From assembly GCA_011620705.1 (NCBI GenBank), contig WOYR01000216.1, forward strand, positions 1 through 11,567: a DNA stretch of 11,567 nt. The letters run 5' to 3'. Made by a program: the position numbers and the translations under genes. Each line of letters opens with the position of its first letter. The first letter of the stretch is position 1. This DNA is from Microbacteriaceae bacterium (lineage in GTDB: Bacteria; Actinomycetota; Actinomycetes; Actinomycetales; Microbacteriaceae). The notes beneath the pieces are model-generated. The model did no database searches. It was not told where the DNA came from and worked only from the letters and a program-made list of their open reading frames with translations. Positions 1 through 8,220 of this stretch are shown here, one piece after another.

Positions 1-49
1 TGACCTCCTGCTTGCAAAGCAGGCGCTCTACCAATTGAGCTAAGGCCCC
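1..49 (-). tRNA. tRNA-Ala(TGC), 5' part only
   Basis: Read on the minus strand from 49, the sequence starts with GGGGCC, followed by a D-arm (TAGCTCAATTGGTAGAGC) and an anticodon stem-loop with the seven-base loop TTTGCAA. The anticodon TGC lies at 16-14 and decodes alanine GCN codons. The variable loop begins (AGGTCA) and the window then ends, so the T-arm, acceptor 3' strand and any CCA are outside. Identity as alanine rests on the anticodon and the typical GGGGCC acceptor start. In many actinobacteria tRNA-Ile and tRNA-Ala follow gyrA as near neighbours; here about 2.4 kb separates them. Confidence 0.93.
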
Positions 50-68
50 GTGCAACGTCACAAAGAGA

Positions 69-91
69 AGAAGCCCCTTGCAGGGACTTCT
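69..91 (-). terminator. Possible terminator hairpin upstream of tRNA-Ala
   Basis: The arms AGAAGCCCC (69-77) and GGGACTTCT (83-91) pair over nine positions with one C/A mismatch around a five-base loop. Read on the minus strand, the hairpin is followed by the pyrimidine-rich TCTCTTTG, a weak U-rich tail, so it could end transcripts coming from 499-2181 before tRNA-Ala. It may instead be a leader structure of the tRNA-Ala precursor. The tail is not a clean T run, so this is tentative. Confidence 0.35.
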
Positions 92-130
92 CGGTGAACC
101 CGGACGGACGAAGTAGCAACCACCTCCCGG

Positions 131-166
131 GCCCCGAAAATCCTAAGACCGCAGGATTCCCGGGGC
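131..166. other. Long stem-loop in the spacer before tRNA-Ala
   Basis: The arms GCCCCGAAAATCCT (131-144) and AGGATTCCCGGGGC (153-166) form six plus six base pairs separated by a 2x2 internal loop (AA against CC), closed by an eight-base loop. This is the strongest dyad in the 50-498 spacer. Neither side carries a T run, so it is not a canonical intrinsic terminator. High-GC actinobacteria are reported to use tail-less hairpin terminators, so termination after the Schlafen-like gene is possible, as is a structured RNA leader. Confidence 0.4.
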
Positions 167-235
167 GTCTACTCTAACAACGAGTCGGTCAAACCCGGCC
201 GATTTCGAGCGACAATGGGCTCGTTCGCGACGAAT

Positions 236-244
236 TGTGGACAA
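236..244 (-). promoter_or_regulatory. Isolated DnaA box
   Basis: The minus strand reads TTGTCCACA, which matches the DnaA box form preferred in high-GC actinobacteria. It lies inside a small perfect dyad, ATTGT-GG-ACAAT (235-246 with its flanks), in non-coding sequence about 10.7 kb from the box cluster between dnaA and dnaN. A given nine-base word is expected roughly 0.1 times in a window of this size, so it is mildly notable, but a single site could be chance. Confidence 0.4.
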
Positions 245-498
245 TGAGAACCACCCTGACGACGGAGCGCTCGACCGCACTCGCGAGGGGCTGCGAGCGT
301 TGTGCAACGATCACCGAACTCGCATGGAAGTATTCGGTGAACCGCAAGACGGCAATCCTCCATCCTCGAGGACGATGCGCCTTTCGCTGCAATCCAATCC
401 CGCTTGTGGCGGCATCTGCCAATCCAGGGCTCGGACTCTGCGCGCGGCGCGGCCATCGGACATAAGTTTTGCATATCCGTGCAAACCCTTGGCTCCGT

Positions 499-2181
499 TC
501 AAGCCCGGACGTACCGGGCCCCTCGGCGTTCCCCCTCGATGCGCAGCACTCCGTCGTCGCGAAGCTTGAAGAGCAAGCGTCTGGCTGCTTCGGGGCTGGT
601 TCCGCAGAGTTCCGCGGCCTCGCTTCTCGAAATGCTTCCCTTAGCGTCCACGTAGTTCAGGATCATCTGCGCCTGCTGCGGCTCATCGAACGTTCTGACT
701 CGCACGTAGCTGGCCGCGCTCGACAGCGCGCGGTAGCTCAAAGAACTGAGCGTGTAGCGTCGAGCGCGCCCGTCGCCGCGCATCTCGATCAGCCCCTGCT
801 CAACCATTGCAATGAGCCGTGTGCGCGTGCGACTCTGCGGCTGCTGAAGAATTTCGGCGATTTCGGCGAGGGTCATCCTCGGGTTGTCCTTCAACGCCCG
901 CACCACCTGAAGGTCGGGCAACTCGAATCGTTGCTTCGAGCGCTGATCGTGTTCAATCACGAAGCGGACGAGTTCGAGGTCACTGCCACCGAGAGAAACC
1001 GTCACCGACACCTGATCGGTTGTCGACCGCGCATAGTCAGGTTCGGGACGCCCGGCCCGCAGGGCAGCTTCGAAGACGCGGTTGATCCCCCGGCCAGCTC
1101 GATCGACGAGTCTGGCCTCTTTGAATGCATCAGCGAGAACCCGGCTGCGCGGGTTGCTGTTCTCGAGGAAGTTCTCCGAGGTGACACCCCGAGGGAAACC
1201 ACCGGGATTGGTGATCGTCAGTTCGTCGTCCTGGACTTGGAGGCGCGTCGGCCCCATCACCGTGAAATCCCGGTGAACGAGCGCGTTTGCGACAAGTTCA
1301 CGCGCCAGGATCTCGGGGATGCGGTCGATCTCAACGCGCGTGAGTCCGATGACTACCTCATCAACGACGTTCTGTTCGCGGAGCAGGCGGTAGAGCACGT
1401 CTGCTGATTTGAACAGCGGGTCATGAGTGATGATGTTCTGACGGATCACGCCGCGCTCAAGCACCTGGAAGATCGTTTCGTGCGTCGGCACGTACCGCTG
1501 CAGGCTCTCAGAGCGACCGAACAGGAGCAGCGCCCCCCGCTTCAGCACCAGCTCCTCGCCGCGCCGCTCGGCCACACCGAGCGCACTCAGCACCTCCGCA
1601 TCCCCCATCCCGGCATAGACGCTTTCGACCGTCCCACCGGCACTCGCCTGTTCGCGGAACCGCCCGAACTCGGCGGCATCGAGGTCATTCATCGACGCCG
1701 AGGGCTCCACGATCGTCGCGTAGTCGGCCTCACCTCGGGCAATGCGATCCGCGAGCATCTCGTGAGCGAGATAGGGCAAGCAAGCTGGTTTCCCGTCGGA
1801 GCCGAGTCCTCGTCGCACGTACTTGCCGTCCCGCGTGCCGACAACCGTCGGCGCTGCCTCGACGTGCACACGGATGACGTCCCTGCCGTCCACGTCGATG
1901 ATGGACACTTCCGGTACGACCTGCGGCACCGTGTTGTTCGCCACCATCGCCTGCAGCCTGATCGGATCGGTGGTCTTGCCGTGCCGGCTGCGTGCTCCCG
2001 AGATCCGACCGTCGTCTTCGACCCCAATGAAGAGATCGCCCGCTCCATACGGCGAGTTGGCGAGGCAGACCACCGCATCGATGATGAGTGAATCGCTGAA
2101 GATCCTGTGCTCATCGGACTTGAACTCCACCGTCATGGTCTCACCAGCGGCGATCACACGACGGAATTCGACCTCGTCCAC
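499..2181 (-). CDS. Schlafen-type AlbA_2 / GHKL-ATPase-like / winged-helix protein
   Basis: This 560-residue protein resembles the COG2865 group (Schlafen AlbA_2 domain plus HTH), whose cellular role is poorly defined. An N-terminal AlbA_2 domain (about 13-130) carries E14, E19 in the ExxxxEFK motif, the segment GDLFIGVEDDGRISG and a closing YVRRG. A GHKL-like ATPase module (HATPase_c_4, about 288-385) shows RELVANALVHRDF, TNPGGFPRGV and DRAGRGINR. Two winged-helix units follow (about 423-478 and 503-560), suggesting DNA binding. The GTG start at 2181 is preferred because the ATG at residue 16 would remove E14. No Shine-Dalgarno is present and a -10-like hexamer lies seven bases upstream, so it may be leaderless. 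It stands alone between two tRNA genes. Likely roles are transcriptional regulation or nucleic-acid targeting; defence is only a speculation. The domain assignment is firm, the function is not. Confidence 0.88.
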   Translation of the reverse strand: MDEVEFRRVIAAGETMTVEFKSDEHRIFSDSLIIDAVVCLANSPYGAGDLFIGVEDDGRISGARSRHGKTTDPIRLQAMVANNTVPQVVPEVSIIDVDGRDVIRVHVEAAPTVVGTRDGKYVRRGLGSDGKPACLPYLAHEMLADRIARGEADYATIVEPSASMNDLDAAEFGRFREQASAGGTVESVYAGMGDAEVLSALGVAERRGEELVLKRGALLLFGRSESLQRYVPTHETIFQVLERGVIRQNIITHDPLFKSADVLYRLLREQNVVDEVVIGLTRVEIDRIPEILARELVANALVHRDFTVMGPTRLQVQDDELTITNPGGFPRGVTSENFLENSNPRSRVLADAFKEARLVDRAGRGINRVFEAALRAGRPEPDYARSTTDQVSVTVSLGGSDLELVRFVIEHDQRSKQRFELPDLQVVRALKDNPRMTLAEIAEILQQPQSRTRTRLIAMVEQGLIEMRGDGRARRYTLSSLSYRALSSAASYVRVRTFDEPQQAQMILNYVDAKGSISRSEAAELCGTSPEAARRLLFKLRDDGVLRIEGERRGARYVRA

Positions 2182-2184
2182 AAC

Positions 2185-2207
2185 TCAAAGTATGTCATAA
2201 CTTTTGA
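2185..2207. promoter_or_regulatory. AT-rich inverted repeat and -10-like site at the start of the Schlafen-like gene
   Basis: On the minus strand, half-sites TCAAAAGTTATG and CATACTTTGA flank a single A. Dropping two bases from the first half makes them exact reverse complements, and the core TATGACATA is a perfect dyad. The second half-site contains CATACT (2194-2189), a -10-like hexamer ending seven bases before the GTG start at 2181. This spacing fits a leaderless transcript with an operator over its promoter. No convincing -35 is visible. Autoregulation by the product's own winged helices is an inference. Confidence 0.45.
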
Positions 2208-2452
2208 AATGCTCATCGACATTCGGCAGCAATTCATATTGATCGTCAAATGCGGACCGGGTGGCTCGGCCCACCGCGTCACCGAATCTAGCCTTTGGCC
2301 GACGCCAGACGTGTGAACCATCAGACCGGGTACCGCTGCCTGCCGATCAGCTGCTCAGGCAGCTGCACCACACTGACCTCAACGGAGCTTGGGCGATGCA
2401 GGAGCTGAAGACACCACGTCGTCGACCTCTGGAGCCGAGATTTTCCTGTGAG
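2208..2452. other. Gene-free spacer between tRNA-Ile and the Schlafen-like gene
   Basis: No gene can be supported here. There is one clear hairpin, GCTGCCTG (2335-2342) against CAGGCAGC (2356-2363), with eight perfect pairs and a 13-base loop. It lies about 90 bases downstream of the tRNA-Ile 3' end in the direction of transcription and has no T run on either side. A TTGACG-like hexamer occurs on the minus strand near 2250 without a matching -10. I found no repeat of the tRNA-Ile 3' end that would indicate an integration site. Confidence 0.4.
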
Positions 2453-2529
2453 TGGTGGGGGTACCAGGACTTGAACCTGGGACCTCTTCGTTATCAGCGA
2501 AGCGCTCTAACCGCCTGAGCTATACCCCC
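2453..2529 (-). tRNA. tRNA-Ile(GAT) with encoded CCA
   Basis: Read on the minus strand from 2529, the acceptor strand GGGGGTA pairs with TACCCCC at 2463-2457. The D-arm, an anticodon stem-loop with loop CTGATAA, a five-base variable loop and a T-arm with loop TTCAAGT are all present. The anticodon GAT lies at 2495-2493 and decodes AUC/AUU. A discriminator A (2456) is followed by an encoded CCA (2455-2453). It lies 79 bases after the DUF3566 stop codon, the usual place downstream of gyrA in actinobacteria. Confidence 0.97.
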
Positions 2530-2573
2530 GCGCACCGACTGCTGATGAGGCGGAACGGCGACCGGCCTTGCTT

Positions 2574-2579
2574 ACAGTA
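2574..2579 (-). promoter_or_regulatory. Possible -10 element for tRNA-Ile
   Basis: The minus strand reads TACTGT, matching the TANNNT pattern of housekeeping sigma promoters, 44 bases before the first base of tRNA-Ile. A TTTTCC hexamer lies 18 bases further upstream as a poor -35. A GC-rich dyad (CCCC with GGGG around 2580-2596) lies between the two elements and could also act as a weak terminator for the gyrase operon. Inferred from sequence only. Confidence 0.3.
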
Positions 2580-2608
2580 CCCCACCGCGGCGGGGCGGGA
2601 AAATCCGC

Positions 2609-3016
2609 TCAGCTGTTCCGGAATCCGACCAGGAGCCCACCGGTGAAACGCACGCTGATGTTGTAGAGCAGCGAGGCGATGGCGGCGAGCACCGTCCCCA
2701 CGACGACGTTCAGGATCGCCACGACGAGGGCGAACAGGCCCACCTGGCCCAACCCGAAGTTGCTGGCGATCGTGAAACCGGGGTCGCCCAGGACGTCCTG
2801 CAGGGCCGTATCGAGCGTGCCGAAGATCCCGGTCGAGAACAGGATGACCCAGATCAGGATCGTCGCCACCACCAGGACGATCCCGAGGCAGAGCCAGATC
2901 AGGAACGCCAGCTTCACCACCGACCAGAAGTCGAGGTAGACCAGCTTCAGCCGCACCTGCTTGGCGGAGGTGCTGCGCTGATCCTTGCGCTGCAGCTTTT
3001 CGGCGACGCTGCTCAT
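2609..3016 (-). CDS. DUF3566 two-helix membrane protein downstream of gyrA
   Basis: This 135-residue protein matches the DUF3566 family, found next to gyrA in many actinobacteria (Rv0007 in Mycobacterium tuberculosis). It has a basic, hydrophilic N-terminus, then VRLKLVYLDFWSVVKLAFL leading into a first transmembrane helix (about 34-61), a loop of about 30 residues, and a second helix (about 92-118) ending in a short basic tail. Both termini are probably cytoplasmic. Its molecular function is unknown; its place in a replication operon suggests a link to growth or division at the membrane. The ATG overlaps the gyrA stop as ATGA (3016-3013), implying translational coupling. Length is near the shorter members of the family, some of which carry long low-complexity N-terminal extensions. 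Confidence 0.9.
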   Translation of the reverse strand: MSSVAEKLQRKDQRSTSAKQVRLKLVYLDFWSVVKLAFLIWLCLGIVLVVATILIWVILFSTGIFGTLDTALQDVLGDPGFTIASNFGLGQVGLFALVVAILNVVVGTVLAAIASLLYNISVRFTGGLLVGFRNS

Positions 3017-5601
3017 TCGGTGTCGTCCTCTCCGTCGGTGGCCTCGACACCGGCGGCAACCGCGTCGGTCGCGGCTGCGTCGGGATCGGGCCCATCGGCC
3101 GCACCGTCTTCGAGTTCGGCGGCGTCCAGATTGCGTTCACTGTTCTTGGCCACGGCGATGATCCTGTCGTCATCGTCGAAGCGGGCGAATACGACGCCCA
3201 TGGTGTCGCGACCCTTGGCCGGCACCTCGGCCACGGCAGACCTTACCACCTTGCCACTGGCAAGAACTACGAGCACCTCGTCGTCGTCCTCGACGATCAG
3301 AGCGCCCGCGAGCACTCCGCGCTCGTCGTTCAACTTGGCCACCTTGATGCCCAGGCCGCCGCGCTGCTGGGGGCGGTACTGGTCGACGCCGGTGCGCTTC
3401 GCGTAGCCGCCTTCGGTGACGACGAAGACCGATCCTGCATCCGCCACCACGGATGCCGAGAGCAGCTGATCGGTGTCGCGGAAGTGCATCCCGATCACGC
3501 CGGCGGTCGAACGCCCCATCGGACGCAAGGTGTCGTTGCCCGCCTTGAAGCGGATCGACATCCCGTGCCGCGACACCAGCAGCACCTCGCTGTCATCCTC
3601 GACGAGCAACGCCGAGACCAGCTCGTCCCCCTCGCGCAGATTGATCGCGATGATGCCGCCGGTGCGGTTGGTGTTGTACTCGGCGAGCGGGGTCTTCTTC
3701 ACCAGCCCGCCGCGCGTGGCGAGAACGAGGTAGCTCGCCGCCTGGTAATCCCGGATGTCGAGCACCTGCGCGATCTCCTCACCCGGCTGCAGGGCGAGCA
3801 GGTTGGCGACATGCTGGCCCTTCGCGTCGCGTCCGGCCTCCTGCACCTCGTACGCCTTCGCGCGGTAGACCCGGCCGGTGTTGGTGAAGAAGAGCAGCCA
3901 GTGATGCGTGGTGGTGACGAAGAAGTGCTCGACGACGTCATCCGCCCGCAATTGCGCGCCCTTCACCCCGCGACCGCCGCGGTGCTGGCTGCGGTAGTTG
4001 TCGCTGCGCGTGCGCTTGATGTAGCCGCCGCGGGTGATGGTGACGACCATCTCCTCCTCGGGGATGAGGTCCTCCACGCTCATGTCGCCGCCGAATCCGA
4101 GCAGGATCTCGGTGCGGCGTTCGTCGCCGTACTTGTTCGCGATCTCGGTGAGCTCCTCGACGATGATCGAGCGCTGCCGCTCCTCGCTCGCCAGGATCGC
4201 CTGGTATTCGGCGATCTCCCTCTCCAGCTCGGCGAGGCGGTCCTGGATCTTCTGGCGCTCGAGCGCGGCGAGGCGGCGCAGCTGCAGGGCGAGGATCGCG
4301 TCGGCCTGGAGCTCGTCCACGTCGAGCAGTTGGATCAATCCCTGGCGCGCCTCGTCCACGTCGGGCGAGCGGCGGATCAGCGCGATGACCTCGTCGAGCG
4401 CGTCGAGCGCCTTCACGTATGCGCGCTGGATGTGGGCGTCGGCTTCGGCCTTCGCGAGCCGGTAGGCGGTGCGCCGGACGATGACCTCGATCTGGTGCTC
4501 GATCCACCGCGAGATGAAGCCGTCGATGGGCAGTGTGCGAGGCACCCCGTCGACGATCGCCAGCATGTTGGCGCCGAAGTTCTCCTGCAGCTGGGTGTGC
4601 TTGTAGAGGTTGTTGAGCACCACTTTCGCGACCGCATCGCGCTTGAGCACGATGACCAGGCGCTGCCCGGTGCGGCCAGAGGTCTCGTCGCGGATATCGG
4701 CGATGCCCGCGAGCCTGCCCTCCTTGACGAGCTCGGCGATCTTGATCGCCAGGTTGTCGGGGTTGACCTGGTACGGCAGTTCGGTGACGACCAGGCAGAC
4801 CCGGCCCTGGATCTCCTCGACGTTGACGACCGCGCGCATGGTGATGGAGCCGCGGCCGGTGCGGTAGGCGTCCTGGATGCCCTTGACTCCGAGGATCTGC
4901 GCACCGGTCGGGAAGTCCGGCCCTTTGACCCGGGCGATGATGGCGTCCAGCAGCTCCTCACGGGTGGCCTCCGGGTGCTCGAGGGCCCAGAGCGCGGCAT
5001 CCGCGACCTCGCGCAGATTGTGCGGCGGGATGTTGGTCGCCATCCCGACGGCGATGCCGACCGAGCCGTTCACCAGCAGGTTGGGGAAACGCGAAGGCAG
5101 GACCATCGGCTCCTGCGTCCTGCCGTCGTAATTGTCCTGGAAGTCGACGGTGTCCTCGTCGATGTCCCGGACCATCTCCATGGCGAGCGGCGCCATCTTG
5201 GTCTCGGTGTACCGGTGGGCGGCTGCACCGTCATTGCCGGGCGAGCCGAAGTTGCCCTGGCCCAGCGCGAGCGGGTACCGCAGCGACCACGGCTGCACCA
5301 GGCGGACAAGCGCGTCGTACACCGACTGGTCGCCGTGCGGATGGAACTGCCCCATCACGTCGCCGATGACGCGGGTGCATTTGCTGAAAGCGCGGTCTGG
5401 CCGGTAGCCGCCGTCGTACATCGCGTAGATCACCCGGCGGTGGACCGGCTTCAGCCCGTCGCGGATCTCGGGCAGCGCGCGCCCGACGATCACGCTCATC
5501 GCATAGTCGAGGTAGCTGCGCTGCATCTCGAGCTGCAGATCGACCTGCTCGATCTTGTCGTTGCGATCGGGGTCGAGTCCGGTATCGGTGGTGTCAGTCA
5601 T
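3013..5601 (-). CDS. gyrA: DNA gyrase subunit A
   Basis: This is the 862-residue breakage-reunion subunit of type II topoisomerase, which introduces negative supercoils as an A2B2 enzyme. The N-terminal winged-helix/tower part carries the quinolone-determining segment HPHGDQSVYDALVR (87-100) and the catalytic tyrosine Y131 in RYTETKMAPLA. The GyrA box QHRGGRG (539-545) opens the C-terminal pinwheel, and a second box-like QQRGGLG occurs in a later blade. The protein ends in an acidic, alanine-rich tail of about 35 residues. The residue matching E. coli Ser83 is glutamine (Q92), while the Asp87 equivalent is kept (D96). The ATG at 5601 follows gyrB by 49 bases, which contain a small hairpin (5625-5637) and only a weak Shine-Dalgarno (GAAAGTG). 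Cotranscription with gyrB and DUF3566 is likely. Confidence 0.98.
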   Translation of the reverse strand: MTDTTDTGLDPDRNDKIEQVDLQLEMQRSYLDYAMSVIVGRALPEIRDGLKPVHRRVIYAMYDGGYRPDRAFSKCTRVIGDVMGQFHPHGDQSVYDALVRLVQPWSLRYPLALGQGNFGSPGNDGAAAHRYTETKMAPLAMEMVRDIDEDTVDFQDNYDGRTQEPMVLPSRFPNLLVNGSVGIAVGMATNIPPHNLREVADAALWALEHPEATREELLDAIIARVKGPDFPTGAQILGVKGIQDAYRTGRGSITMRAVVNVEEIQGRVCLVVTELPYQVNPDNLAIKIAELVKEGRLAGIADIRDETSGRTGQRLVIVLKRDAVAKVVLNNLYKHTQLQENFGANMLAIVDGVPRTLPIDGFISRWIEHQIEVIVRRTAYRLAKAEADAHIQRAYVKALDALDEVIALIRRSPDVDEARQGLIQLLDVDELQADAILALQLRRLAALERQKIQDRLAELEREIAEYQAILASEERQRSIIVEELTEIANKYGDERRTEILLGFGGDMSVEDLIPEEEMVVTITRGGYIKRTRSDNYRSQHRGGRGVKGAQLRADDVVEHFFVTTTHHWLLFFTNTGRVYRAKAYEVQEAGRDAKGQHVANLLALQPGEEIAQVLDIRDYQAASYLVLATRGGLVKKTPLAEYNTNRTGGIIAINLREGDELVSALLVEDDSEVLLVSRHGMSIRFKAGNDTLRPMGRSTAGVIGMHFRDTDQLLSASVVADAGSVFVVTEGGYAKRTGVDQYRPQQRGGLGIKVAKLNDERGVLAGALIVEDDDEVLVVLASGKVVRSAVAEVPAKGRDTMGVVFARFDDDDRIIAVAKNSERNLDAAELEDGAADGPDPDAAATDAVAAGVEATDGEDDTE

Positions 5602-5650
5602 GATTCACTTTCGCTGGTCCAAGAGCGGCGGAGCCGCATGTCGAGACCCG

Positions 5651-7630
<1,980 letters not shown>

Positions 7631-7636
7631 CTCGAG

Positions 7637-7642
7637 ATTCTA
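7637..7642 (-). promoter_or_regulatory. gyrB promoter -10 element
   Basis: The minus strand carries TAGAAT, five of six matches to TATAAT and a full match to TANNNT. It ends six bases before the GTG of gyrB. With the usual start six to seven bases downstream of a -10, transcription would begin at or beside the G of the start codon. The -35 region (GGTTCG at a 17-base spacing) is poor. The promoter would let the gyrase operon be controlled apart from dnaN-recF-dciA, for example by supercoiling, though the sequence alone does not show this. Confidence 0.55.
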
Positions 7643-7719
7643 TCGCAGCAGAGTGTCCCGAACCGGCCTGAACGCCCGTCTGGGGACATTTCGTGGAGCG
7701 TTTGACCAGATTTGCCTTA

Positions 7720-8220
7720 TCAGCCGTAGGTATCGCGAGGACCGCGCCCTGGGATTGCTCTGGAACCGTGTTTCCACGAGGGGGTGTCCGGGTTGAGAAT
7801 GCGCACCGTTTCCACGCCTGCGGCGGGAAAGCGCGCTGTGATCTGCTGCGTCATCAGAGCACTCATCGAGCGCAGCTGCACAGCCCAGGGATTCGAGTCG
7901 CATTGCACCAGGAGGACGCCCCCCTCGACACCCAACGGGCGGGTGTGTCCGGAGGTCTCCGCACCAACGATGTCCGGCCACGCCGCCAGAAGTTCGGCGC
8001 GCGCCATCGGGGAGTCCCACCCCATGGATGAGGTGAGATCACCGAGCACATCGCCGAGCCCGGCCGGCTCCCTCTCCTTCCCGTACGGGACGCTCGTCTC
8101 ATCACCGGCCGCACGTCGGCGGCGGCGCGCGTCCCCCGAGCGGAGCGAGGGGTCGCCGAAGTTCCGCCGGATGCGCCGATAGACGCTGACGTGCTCGGGG
8201 ACCTGCGCCTCGTCGCTCAC
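7720..8220 (-). CDS. dciA: DciA-like DUF721 protein
   Basis: This 166-residue protein belongs to the DUF721/DciA family, which supports loading or activity of the replicative helicase DnaB in bacteria lacking DnaC/DnaI. The first 50 or so residues are basic and variable (RRRRRA at 32-37). The conserved domain starts near 53 with GLGDVLGDLTSSMGW, and includes AAWPDIVG (79-86), GGVLLVQCDSNPWAVQLR (100-117) and the actinobacterial tail SWKHG...GRGPRDTYG. The gene occupies the position of Rv0004 between recF and gyrB. Its GTG start overlaps the recF stop as GTGA (8220-8217), so the two are probably translated together. A GAGCG-containing repeat-like stretch sits in the variable N-terminus (8131-8154). 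Confidence 0.93.
   Translation of the reverse strand: MSDEAQVPEHVSVYRRIRRNFGDPSLRSGDARRRRRAAGDETSVPYGKEREPAGLGDVLGDLTSSMGWDSPMARAELLAAWPDIVGAETSGHTRPLGVEGGVLLVQCDSNPWAVQLRSMSALMTQQITARFPAAGVETVRILNPDTPSWKHGSRAIPGRGPRDTYG

Larger units (their letters stand above)
50..498. other. Gene-free spacer between the Schlafen-like gene and tRNA-Ala
   Basis: No open frame here can be supported as a gene. Several short frames are open on both strands, but none has a recognisable domain or a convincing ribosome-binding site. What can be seen: a small hairpin 14 bases after the stop of the Schlafen-like gene (TTTGCA 468-473 pairing with TGCAAA 480-485), an isolated perfect DnaA box at 236-244, a -10-like TAGAGT on the minus strand near 171-176, and the two stem-loops listed separately. 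The tRNA-Ala promoter must lie here but no complete -35/-10 pair is evident. Confidence 0.5.

Noticed and set aside
237..569. A plus-strand frame of 110 codons starting at GTG in the 50-498 spacer
   Set aside because: Its first 40 residues look protein-like (acidic, hydrophilic), but there is no Shine-Dalgarno, it runs into the end of the Schlafen-like gene, and the rest has low-quality composition. It could be a gene remnant, but I cannot support it.
469..1407. A 312-codon plus-strand frame opposite the Schlafen-like gene
   Set aside because: It has no recognisable domain, and the minus-strand protein is clearly the real gene.
2453..2529. tRNA-Ile 3' end as an integration site for the 499-2181 segment
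   Set aside because: No second copy of the tRNA 3' end, no integrase and no terminal repeats are visible in the window.
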